11,988 bases of DNA from Planctomycetota bacterium (GTDB lineage Bacteria > Planctomycetota > Phycisphaerae > Sedimentisphaerales > Anaerohalosphaeraceae): contig JAGHBX010000083.1 in NCBI GenBank assembly GCA_021160785.1, positions 1 to 11,988 of the forward strand. Reading direction: 5' to 3'. A program made the translations under genes and the position numbers. The notes under the pieces are model-generated. The model saw only the letters and a list, made by a program, of their open reading frames with translations. It ran no database searches and was not told the DNA's origin. This document shows, piece by piece, positions 1-6,086 of the stretch. How positions within the stretch are numbered: position 1 is the stretch's first letter; each line of letters starts with the position of its first letter.

Positions 1-2
1 CC

Positions 3-68
3 CAAAATCGTCTTATACAGGTATTTTTGGCCTTGGAAAACAAGGCTGTCAAAATAGATTGGAAATGA
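3..68 (+). other. Possible C-terminal end of an upstream gene
   Basis: The first bases contain an open frame that runs in from the left edge and ends with TGA at 66-68. It would encode about 21 residues ending in LENKAVKIDWK. The composition looks protein-like, but a second frame is also open, to a TAG at 74-76, so the true frame cannot be decided. No family is recognised. The rest of the stretch before the first gene is AT-rich leader with no clear promoter. Confidence 0.2.
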
Positions 69-120
69 GTTTATAGCCCGGTTTAAAAAATAACGTTGAA
101 ACACAATGTTAAGATGGAAA

Positions 121-125
121 AAGGA
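121..125 (+). promoter_or_regulatory. Ribosome binding site supporting the ATG at 129
   Basis: AAGGA lies three bases before the ATG at 129. The spacing is short, but it is the only purine-rich site near the candidate starts: TTG at 96 and ATG at 114 have nothing comparable upstream. The start of the first GH29-like gene is therefore placed at 129. Confidence 0.45.
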
Positions 126-128
126 AAC

Positions 129-1055
129 ATGAACGATTTATCAACAGATACTGAAAAGCAATTTAATCCTAATGCCAAATGGTTGCGGGATGCGAAATGG
201 GGAGTTTTTACTCATTTCCTGCCTCATATGGCGAGTGACCCGGATACTATTATGACTGTGAAAAAATGGAATAAGAAAGTCGATTCATTCCAGGTTAAAC
301 AGTTAGGTGAGCAATTATCAACACTCAAAGCTCCCTATTTTTTCATAACATTAGGGCAGCATCGAGAATTCTATTGTTCACCAAACAAAACTTTTGACAA
401 GTATTTTGGTTCGACCCGGGGGGCGCGAACCGAACGCGATCTAATTGCAGATATAGCTGCTGAACTTGTCCCACGAGGAATCAAGTTATGCGTCTATTCG
501 AACTGCCATGGTAGTTATGAGTCAGTTTATGGCATTAGAAGCAAAGATCCAAAGGAAGAGCAGATGTGGATTGAATGTCTTACAGAATGGTCGCAGCGAT
601 GGGGCAAATCCATATCTGCATGGTGGCTCGATGGCGGAAAAAAAGTGAGTTATCCCGTTTACCAGGCATACATGAAAGCTCTTAAGGCTGGTAACAAAGA
701 TGCTCTTGTGTCTACTAAGTTATGGGGAACTCTCAGCAATGAGCAGGTTCATGAGGATTATGTCAGCGGCGAAAGCGGCTTCCTTATGGCTGTCAGCGAT
801 ACGCGTCATCATGAATATCGTCAGGGTGTTTCCGAAAAGATACCGTTGCACTTCCTGACTTTTCTGGGAGAATTCTGGGGAATTGGAGAGCCCAGGTTTC
901 CTGTCGAGATCGTCACAGGCTGGACCCAGCACATCAACAACATGGGCGGAACCGTTTCCTGGGATTGCCCCCTCACAGATTCCGGAGAAATTCCTGATAA
1001 GGTTTACGAACAACTGGCTGTATTGAGCAGGAAAGTTAATGCCGAGGCTGGGTAG
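129..1055 (+). CDS. GH29-like (alpha-L-fucosidase fold) protein, no signal peptide
   Basis: The product is about 308 residues, a single catalytic-type domain related to GH29 alpha-L-fucosidases. Visible landmarks are KWGVFTHF near the N-terminus (GH29 usually has a FGIFIHWG-type motif), RTERDLIADIAAELVPRGIKL (a DLV-x-EL-type helix and strand), SAWWLDGG with Asp168 at the position of the GH29 nucleophile, and a GGTVSWDCPLTDSGEIP end that resembles the usual GG-x-LL-N-x-x-P-x-x-DG-x-IP. The TAKHHDGF fucose-binding segment is altered to TLGQHREF, which keeps only the second His (His78). The protein is short compared with full fucosidases (about 450 residues) and lacks their C-terminal beta domain. 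No signal peptide is seen from any candidate start, so it should be cytosolic. It is paralogous to the next gene and 69 bases upstream of it. The fold is fairly secure; fucosidase activity is not. Confidence 0.75.
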   Translation: MNDLSTDTEKQFNPNAKWLRDAKWGVFTHFLPHMASDPDTIMTVKKWNKKVDSFQVKQLGEQLSTLKAPYFFITLGQHREFYCSPNKTFDKYFGSTRGARTERDLIADIAAELVPRGIKLCVYSNCHGSYESVYGIRSKDPKEEQMWIECLTEWSQRWGKSISAWWLDGGKKVSYPVYQAYMKALKAGNKDALVSTKLWGTLSNEQVHEDYVSGESGFLMAVSDTRHHEYRQGVSEKIPLHFLTFLGEFWGIGEPRFPVEIVTGWTQHINNMGGTVSWDCPLTDSGEIPDKVYEQLAVLSRKVNAEAG

Positions 1056-1235
1056 ATTAAATGGAATGGCATTCAATTGATTTGGCAAAAAGATGAATAT
1101 TTACAAGTTGGAAGGATTTACGAAATGAATAGAAGAGACTTTGTTGGTTTCTCGACATTAGCAACTGCAGGTGTTTTCTGCACGGGTAACTCCCTGATTC
1201 AAATGGGCTGTGCTGTAGGTGGCACCGCGACAGGC
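165..1235 (+). repeat. Tandem duplication, copy 1 (GH29-like body, spacer, Tat signal)
   Basis: This block contains the body of GH29-like gene 1, the 69-base spacer and the Tat signal coding region of gene 2. It is repeated in the same order at 1248-2326. The closest parts are the spacer plus start codon (about 59 of 75 positions identical by hand alignment, 1053-1127 against 2145-2218) and the first 27 signal-peptide codons (64 of 81 bases). Start-to-start distance is 1091 bases and stop-to-stop distance is 1092. A 32-base stretch at 595-626 is exactly repeated at 1657-1688. Confidence 0.75.
1110..1116 (+). promoter_or_regulatory. Ribosome binding site fixing the start at 1125
   Basis: GGAAGGA sits eight bases before the ATG at 1125. 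The same GAAGGATTTAC context with the same spacing precedes the sulfatase at 2216 (GAAGGA at 2202-2207). It rules out the longer frame from the TTG at 1077, which would bury the Tat signal. Confidence 0.75.
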
Positions 1236-2147
1236 GTTAGAGGGCTTAATCCGAATACAAAATGGCTGATGGATGCCAAATGGGGACTTTTTTCACATTT
1301 TCTGCCTCAGCTTCCAGGCGAGCAGGCTTCAGATAAGATGACAGAGAAAATGTGGAATAAGAAAGTAAACTCCTTCCAGGTTGCCAGTTTAGCCGATCAG
1401 CTTGAAGAACTTAAGTCTCCTTACTTTTTCATAACCGCAGGCAACGGTGATAATTACTTCTGCTCACCGAACAGCGCATTTGACAAGCAGTTCGCTGCGG
1501 GCAAAGGGATATTGTCAGAGCGTGATTTGGTTGCAGAGTTAGCTGAAGAACTTATTCCTCGCGGAATCAAGCTATGCGCCAGCTTGCCTGCACTAGGAGG
1601 CGATGGGCCTGCCGAAACGCAGCAGATTTATCAGCAGGTTATAACTGAATGGTCAAAGCGATGGGGCAAATCCATATCTGCATGGTGGGTTGATGATGGC
1701 AAGCTTGCCAACCGTGCTGCATACGCAGCCTACACTGACGCTTTCAAAGCCCGGAACCCGGACGCCCTGATTGCCTACAATACTGGCCCGCTTGTTCTGA
1801 CGTATCGCCTTAAGGGACCGACGACGGATCTTGAGGATTTCTTTGCCGGTCAGGTGGACTGGTATCTGCCTACTTGTGCTGTACGGGCTTTTGATAAAAG
1901 AGAATTCTGGGTTGGCCCCAATTACCTGGGGGATCAACTGCACTTTATTACATTTCTGGGTTCGTATTGGGGAACCGGAGAACCCAGGTTTCCTGATGAC
2001 CTTGTTATTGGGTGGACCAAACACACCAATAACTATTCAGGGACCGTCACCTGGGATGTGCCATTGAGCGATTCAGGTATCATCCCGGAAAAACATTTTA
2101 AGCAACTGGCAGTGTTGAGCAGGAAAATTAATACGGATGCCAGGTAG
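1125..2147 (+). CDS. Tat-exported GH29-like (alpha-L-fucosidase fold) protein
   Basis: The product is about 340 residues from the ATG at 1125. It begins MNRRDFVGFSTLATAG, a twin-arginine signal (R-R-D-F plus hydrophobic stretch), so export to the periplasm or cell surface is expected. A Cys in the IQMGC segment could be lipidated, but the lipobox is not canonical. The mature part is paralogous to the preceding gene: KWGLFSHFLPQ, LVAELAEELIPRGIKL, SAWWVDDG with Asp190 at the GH29 nucleophile position, and GTVTWDVPLSDSGIIP. The segment that is HHDGF in true fucosidases reads NGDNY here (Asn107, Gly108), so both sugar-binding His residues are gone. The 68-base spacer to the sulfatase and their shared SD suggest an operon. 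The Tat signal and upstream spacer match those of the sulfatase, which suggests they were gained by tandem duplication. The substrate is unknown; it may not be fucose. Confidence 0.75.
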   Translation: MNRRDFVGFSTLATAGVFCTGNSLIQMGCAVGGTATGVRGLNPNTKWLMDAKWGLFSHFLPQLPGEQASDKMTEKMWNKKVNSFQVASLADQLEELKSPYFFITAGNGDNYFCSPNSAFDKQFAAGKGILSERDLVAELAEELIPRGIKLCASLPALGGDGPAETQQIYQQVITEWSKRWGKSISAWWVDDGKLANRAAYAAYTDAFKARNPDALIAYNTGPLVLTYRLKGPTTDLEDFFAGQVDWYLPTCAVRAFDKREFWVGPNYLGDQLHFITFLGSYWGTGEPRFPDDLVIGWTKHTNNYSGTVTWDVPLSDSGIIPEKHFKQLAVLSRKINTDAR

Positions 2148-2326
2148 ATCCAATGGCAGGGTGAACAATTGATTGGGTCAAAAGATGAATACTTAAAGGT
2201 TGAAGGATTTACAAAATGAAAAGAAGAGATTTTCTGGGTCTCTCAACAGTAGCAATGGCAGGTGCTTTCGGCGCGAGCACTTCCGTGATTCAAATGTGCT
2301 TTGCTGAGAAGAGCATCGCTACAAAT
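1248..2326 (+). repeat. Tandem duplication, copy 2 (GH29-like body, spacer, Tat signal)
   Basis: This is the second copy of the roughly 1.09-kb unit. It covers the body of GH29-like gene 2, its 68-base spacer and the first 37 codons of the sulfatase. Similarity to copy 1 stops after the sulfatase Tat signal, so the right-hand edge of the duplicated unit lies inside the sulfatase gene. Copy 1 and copy 2 differ by about 9 bases in the gene body, in whole-codon steps. Confidence 0.7.
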
Positions 2327-3799
2327 TCCAAAATCGGCGGAAGTATTCCAAGCCGTCTGCAGGCCGATGATTCTGCATCATCGGCGAAACCCCCTTGCGG
2401 CAAAAAACCGAATATCATCATCATCCTGGCAGACGATATGGGATGGGGCGATACCGGTTATAATGGAAGCAAGATACAAAAGACCCCGACCTTGGACCGC
2501 ATGGCCCAACAAGGTATCAGGTTTGATCGCTTTTATGCCGCCAGTTGTGTCTGCGCCCCTACCCGCGCATCACTTATGACCGGACAAAACGGCGCCCGAA
2601 TGGGTATTTCGCACTGGGGAAGTTCGCACGTCAACGAGAATGACATCCTGCTCTCGGAAATTCTAAAGGATCAGGGATATGCGACCGGTCATTTTGGGAA
2701 ATGGCATCTCGGCCTTCTGGATGAGGAAGGAAAGACGGATTTTGTGGCCGGGCCGCGAACTCCGGAAAAGGATTTCAGTCCTCCCTGGATGAATGGGTTT
2801 GACGTCTGCTTCAGCACGGAAAACGTCGCGCCGACCTGGGATCCGATGAAATTGCCCGAGGGAGAACACTGGGGAATCAAGCAACGATACAAAACCGGCC
2901 TTTGGGGCAATAATTACTGGACCGATGATGGCCGAATGGTCCCCCATGACGACAATCTTTCTGGCGATGACAGCCGTATCATCATGGACCGGGTAGTACC
3001 TTTTGTCAGAAAACAAGTAGCTGAGTCAAATCCCTTCTTCGCCTACATCTGCTTTCATACGCCCCATACTCCGACGGTCAGCGGTGGTAAGTTTCTGGAA
3101 ATGTATAAAGGCCATGAAGGGCGTCACCACTATGGAGCAATAACAGCCATGGATGCTCAGGTCGGCCGCCTTCGCGACCTCTTGCGAGAACTCGGGCAGG
3201 AGGAAAACACGCTGATCTGGTTCTGCTCTGATAACGGCGCGATGTCTCACATTGACAAGCACGGATTGTATGGCGGCTATGGCTCCAACCTGCCGTTTCG
3301 CGGATGGAAAAGCAGTTTTTATGAAGGTGGAATACGTGTCCCCTCCGTGCTGGTATATCCGGCCATGTTTAAAGAACCTGCAGTCGTGGAGATGGGATGT
3401 GTTACTTCGGATATCCTGCCCACCCTGGCGGATATGTTCGGCGTTGCCGGCACTAAACGCAGTCTGCCTCAGGACGGCATGAATATTCTTCCTGCCCTGA
3501 AGGGAGAAATGACGGAACGGGACAAGCCCATCGGTTTCGCCTATGGAAAAAAGTCCGCCTGGATGACCCACCGATATAAACTAGTTTCGCAAACGAGTGG
3601 GAGCAAGACGGTGTACGAGTTGTACGATTTGCTACTCGATCCGTATGAGAAAAACAATATCGCCTCGAAACATCCTGATAAGGTTAAAAGTATGCTGAAA
3701 GACTTAAGGGCGTGGGTCCAGTCCTGCAATGAAAGTTGCGGCCGGCGATATAAACATCTGCCCCTGCCCGCCGTGAACGATAGCAGCGAAGAGAAGTGA
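2216..3799 (+). CDS. Tat-exported S1-type sulfatase (formylglycine-dependent)
   Basis: This 527-residue enzyme of the alkaline-phosphatase-like sulfatase family would hydrolyse sulfate esters, probably on a glycan. It starts MKRRDFLGLSTVAMAG, a twin-arginine signal, so it should act outside the cytoplasm. Family landmarks appear in order: ILADDMGWGD with metal ligands Asp73 and Asp74; the Cys-type activation motif CAPTR with Cys113 as the residue converted to formylglycine, followed by ASLMTG; GKWHLG with Lys162 and His164; HTPHTP in mid-protein; and SDNG with Asp339 and Asn340. Length is normal for the family. The maturase that makes formylglycine is not in this window. GAAGGA eight bases before the ATG supports the start. 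It lies 68 bases after the GH29-like gene and 145 bases before the symporter. Class is certain; the exact sulfated substrate and S1 subfamily cannot be read from sequence alone. Confidence 0.95.
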   Translation: MKRRDFLGLSTVAMAGAFGASTSVIQMCFAEKSIATNSKIGGSIPSRLQADDSASSAKPPCGKKPNIIIILADDMGWGDTGYNGSKIQKTPTLDRMAQQGIRFDRFYAASCVCAPTRASLMTGQNGARMGISHWGSSHVNENDILLSEILKDQGYATGHFGKWHLGLLDEEGKTDFVAGPRTPEKDFSPPWMNGFDVCFSTENVAPTWDPMKLPEGEHWGIKQRYKTGLWGNNYWTDDGRMVPHDDNLSGDDSRIIMDRVVPFVRKQVAESNPFFAYICFHTPHTPTVSGGKFLEMYKGHEGRHHYGAITAMDAQVGRLRDLLRELGQEENTLIWFCSDNGAMSHIDKHGLYGGYGSNLPFRGWKSSFYEGGIRVPSVLVYPAMFKEPAVVEMGCVTSDILPTLADMFGVAGTKRSLPQDGMNILPALKGEMTERDKPIGFAYGKKSAWMTHRYKLVSQTSGSKTVYELYDLLLDPYEKNNIASKHPDKVKSMLKDLRAWVQSCNESCGRRYKHLPLPAVNDSSEEK

Positions 3800-3839
3800 A
3801 GGCGGTAATTGCTTTTAGCCCGCATTTCGCAAGTAAACT

Positions 3840-3917
3840 GTGACAAAGGAACTGAATTTTGATAGTAATGAGCTTATGGAGACCGTTCAAGCCATCTATC
3901 AATTGAAAAGTCTATAG
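3840..3917 (+). pseudogene. Possible tiny C-terminal gene remnant
   Basis: Within the 145-base gap between sulfatase and symporter, a frame from the GTG at 3840 to the TAG at 3915-3917 encodes 25 residues ending ELMETVQAIYQLKSL. This resembles an amphipathic C-terminal helix such as ends Gfo/Idh/MocA-type oxidoreductases, but the match is short and subjective. There is no ribosome binding site, so if meaningful it is a leftover tail and not a working gene. The rest of the gap holds nothing I recognise except the symporter's GAAGGA. Confidence 0.15.
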
Positions 3918-3932
3918 ACACAATAGAAAAAT

Positions 3933-3938
3933 GAAGGA
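3933..3938 (+). promoter_or_regulatory. Ribosome binding site of the symporter gene
   Basis: GAAGGA lies six bases before the ATG at 3945. It matches the SD used by the two sulfatases and by GH29-like gene 2. Confidence 0.7.
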
Positions 3939-3944
3939 TAATTA

Positions 3945-5789
3945 ATGCAGTGGATTGATCCGGCAATAATAGGCCTCTACCTGATTGCGATGATGGCGGT
4001 AGGTTTTTGGTGTGCGCGGCAGGCGGCAGGCGGTATGCGTTCGTATTTTCTGGGGGGTAATAAGGTTCCTTGGTGGGTACTGGCGGCATCGGGTTCGGCG
4101 TCTAACTATGATGTTACCGGTACTATGTTTTTGGTTTCGGTGTTTTATATGATGGGGTTCCGCAGCCTGTACCTGTGGTGGAGCTGGCAGTTTTTCGCGG
4201 CGGCTTTTCTGATGAGTTATATGGCACTTTGGATTTACCGCACTCGTGCAATGACGGCGGTTGAACTTCTGCATGTGCGTTTTGGTAGTAACCATGGAGG
4301 CCGGTTTGCACGCGGGGCAGGTGCTATACTGATGATCTCGTTTTTGCTTTTCAGCCTTGGGTATTCGTTTGTCGGCATTGCTAAATTCCTACCGCTTATA
4401 TTGCCCAAAGGGCTTCCGTGGCATGACAACGGCAAAGTCTGGGCGATGATAATTATGCTGATGACAATGGCGTATGTTACCGCCGGAGGATTTAGAGGGG
4501 TTGTCCTAACCGATATGATACAGGCGGTTTTGATGAGCGTCGGTGGTTTGCTGGTTGCCGGGATCATTTTCTGTAAGATCGACAGTCAGGCAATTGCTGT
4601 TATTCGTGAAAACTTCGTCACTTCGATTGCCCCGGTAAGGGTTCTGGACCCTGGTCAGGCTGCAGCAGGTTGGAATGCATTTGGGAAGTTTTTACCCTAC
4701 TGGATCGTAATGGGTTTTTTGATCCACATGAACGGGGCCGGCGGGCATTACCAGGAACAACGGTTTTTAGCTGCCAAGTCTGAGCGTGATGCCGCCAAAG
4801 TCGGTCTGGGCTGGGGTTTGTTTTTAATCCCACGCTGGATGCTGGTGGCTGCGATTACTTTTGTTGCAATTGCCGGAATGGTCGAGGTCAACGACCCTGA
4901 AAAGATCTTGCCGCTGGTAATCAACGAGATGATTCCTGTTGGGCTGCGTGGGTTGGTTCTGGCTGGTTTGGCGGCTGCGTTTATGAGTACTTTGAGTTCC
5001 ACTCTTAATGCTGCCAGCGGAATGGTGGTTCGCGATCTGGTACAGCCGGCGATGCCGAATCTGGGCGAAAGAACATTGGTGCGGATTGGCTATGCGGTCA
5101 CTATTATCGCACTTCTGATCGGATTTGCTATTGGCTCACAAGCCGAATCGATCAAAGGCATCTGGAGCTGGATGATGGCCGGACTGATCGGCGGGATGCT
5201 GATTCCGAATATTTTACGTTGGCACTGGTGGCGACTAAGCGGCACCGGGTATGCGTGCGGGTTGTTGCTGGCACTTTTCGTTGCGGCATTTACAGGGTTT
5301 GGTTCATTTCTTGGCGGACTGGGCGTTTCGGAGACGCCGCCAGGCTGGCTGCCAACGAGTTTGATCGAATTTGCAGAAAATAATCCGTGGATTAGTCAAC
5401 CTGAATACATGACGGCGCCTGTTGTCTGGCTGGCTTCGTTGATCGGTGCGGTGGGCGGTTCGCTGCTTAGCAAGCCGACTGAAATGAATGACCTGGTAAC
5501 GTTTTACAGCCGGGTTCGTCCGTTTGGTTTTTGGGGACCGGTCCGGGCCGAAGCAATCAAGACCGGTCTGGGGCCAAGAGTTGGGCCGGCAAAATCTGTG
5601 GGTCGGATATTTATTAACGTAGCTGTAAGTTTTGTAGCTTTGGTAACTCTTTACCACGGTTTCTTCCTGCTGGTCGGACATTACTTTCTATACTCGGCTA
5701 TATTGCTGGTTTTGGGCGGCGGGGCAATAACTACACTCTACTTTACCTGGTATAAATTACTTAATGAACTTGATGATGGGCTTGAGTGA
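3945..5789 (+). CDS. Sodium:solute symporter (SSS family)
   Basis: This 614-residue inner-membrane transporter has roughly fourteen hydrophobic segments and belongs to the SSS family (SGLT/PutP type), which couples sodium entry to uptake of sugars or other small solutes. Typical landmarks are an early GLYLIAMMAVGFW helix, SYFLGGNKVPWWVLAASG (the conserved YFLGGR-x-x-PWW region), AYVTAGGFRGVVLTDMIQA, and GLAAAFMSTLSSTLNAASG, in which Ser351 and Ser352 lie in the region that forms the Na2 sodium site. The last two or three helices after residue 540 follow a cytoplasmic loop. Placed between the exported sulfatase and the cytosolic alpha-mannosidase, it probably imports a sugar or small glycoside released outside. 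The solute cannot be named. Only 8 bases separate its TGA from the next, broken gene, which suggests a former translational unit. Confidence 0.93.
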   Translation: MQWIDPAIIGLYLIAMMAVGFWCARQAAGGMRSYFLGGNKVPWWVLAASGSASNYDVTGTMFLVSVFYMMGFRSLYLWWSWQFFAAAFLMSYMALWIYRTRAMTAVELLHVRFGSNHGGRFARGAGAILMISFLLFSLGYSFVGIAKFLPLILPKGLPWHDNGKVWAMIIMLMTMAYVTAGGFRGVVLTDMIQAVLMSVGGLLVAGIIFCKIDSQAIAVIRENFVTSIAPVRVLDPGQAAAGWNAFGKFLPYWIVMGFLIHMNGAGGHYQEQRFLAAKSERDAAKVGLGWGLFLIPRWMLVAAITFVAIAGMVEVNDPEKILPLVINEMIPVGLRGLVLAGLAAAFMSTLSSTLNAASGMVVRDLVQPAMPNLGERTLVRIGYAVTIIALLIGFAIGSQAESIKGIWSWMMAGLIGGMLIPNILRWHWWRLSGTGYACGLLLALFVAAFTGFGSFLGGLGVSETPPGWLPTSLIEFAENNPWISQPEYMTAPVVWLASLIGAVGGSLLSKPTEMNDLVTFYSRVRPFGFWGPVRAEAIKTGLGPRVGPAKSVGRIFINVAVSFVALVTLYHGFFLLVGHYFLYSAILLVLGGGAITTLYFTWYKLLNELDDGLE

Positions 5790-5797
5790 GAATTACA

Positions 5798-6083
5798 ATG
5801 ACACATAAGGAACGGGTCATGGCGGCTATATCTCATCATCAGCCGGATCGGGTTCCTAAAGGGGAACTCGCAATTGCGAACGATCTGCTTTGCGCTTTGA
5901 TTGATGGGGAATATGGATATGGATCGTTTTATGCCTTTTGGTAAACCGGATGAGGTGGCCAAACAGGCGAAATGGCTTTGTGGAAATATTGGTAAAGATG
6001 GCGGTTTTATTTTAAGCACCTGTAATATGCTGACAAATATTATACCGACGGGGAATGTATATGCTATGTATGGAGTTAAATAA
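5798..6083 (+). pseudogene. URO-D-like gene with its middle deleted
   Basis: The ATG at 5798 opens a frame reading THKERVMAAISHHQPDRVP, the classic N-terminus of the URO-D/MtaA-like family (x-x-R-E-R-V-x-x-A-x-x-x-x-x-PDRVP). This frame ends at the TAA at 5942-5944. A different frame, from about 5901 to 6083, reads GNMDMDRFMPFGKPDEVAK, then GKDGGFILSTCN and NVYAMY, the ordinary C-terminus of the same family. About 100 codons remain of a usual 330-380, so some 250 codons between the pieces are missing and the junction (about 5895-5925) is out of frame. The working protein would have been a URO-D-fold enzyme, probably a methyltransferase or similar and not a heme enzyme; that is inferred from the subfamily look. 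It starts 8 bases after the symporter and ends 3 bases before the mannosidase. Confidence 0.8.
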
Positions 6084-6086
6084 ATA

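Noticed and set aside
96..128. Upstream start (TTG at 96) for the first GH29-like gene
   Set aside because: No ribosome binding site upstream and the extra residues show no signal peptide; AAGGA favours the ATG at 129.
1077..1124. Upstream start (TTG at 1077) for the second GH29-like gene
   Set aside because: It would place 16 residues before the Tat signal; GGAAGGA at the right spacing supports the ATG at 1125.
3026..3571. Antisense frame of 181 codons opposite the first sulfatase
   Set aside because: Shadow of the sulfatase codons; no motif and no plausible start context.
3942..4295. Antisense frames opposite the start of the symporter
   Set aside because: Low-complexity peptide with no family resemblance; the + strand encodes conserved SSS motifs here.
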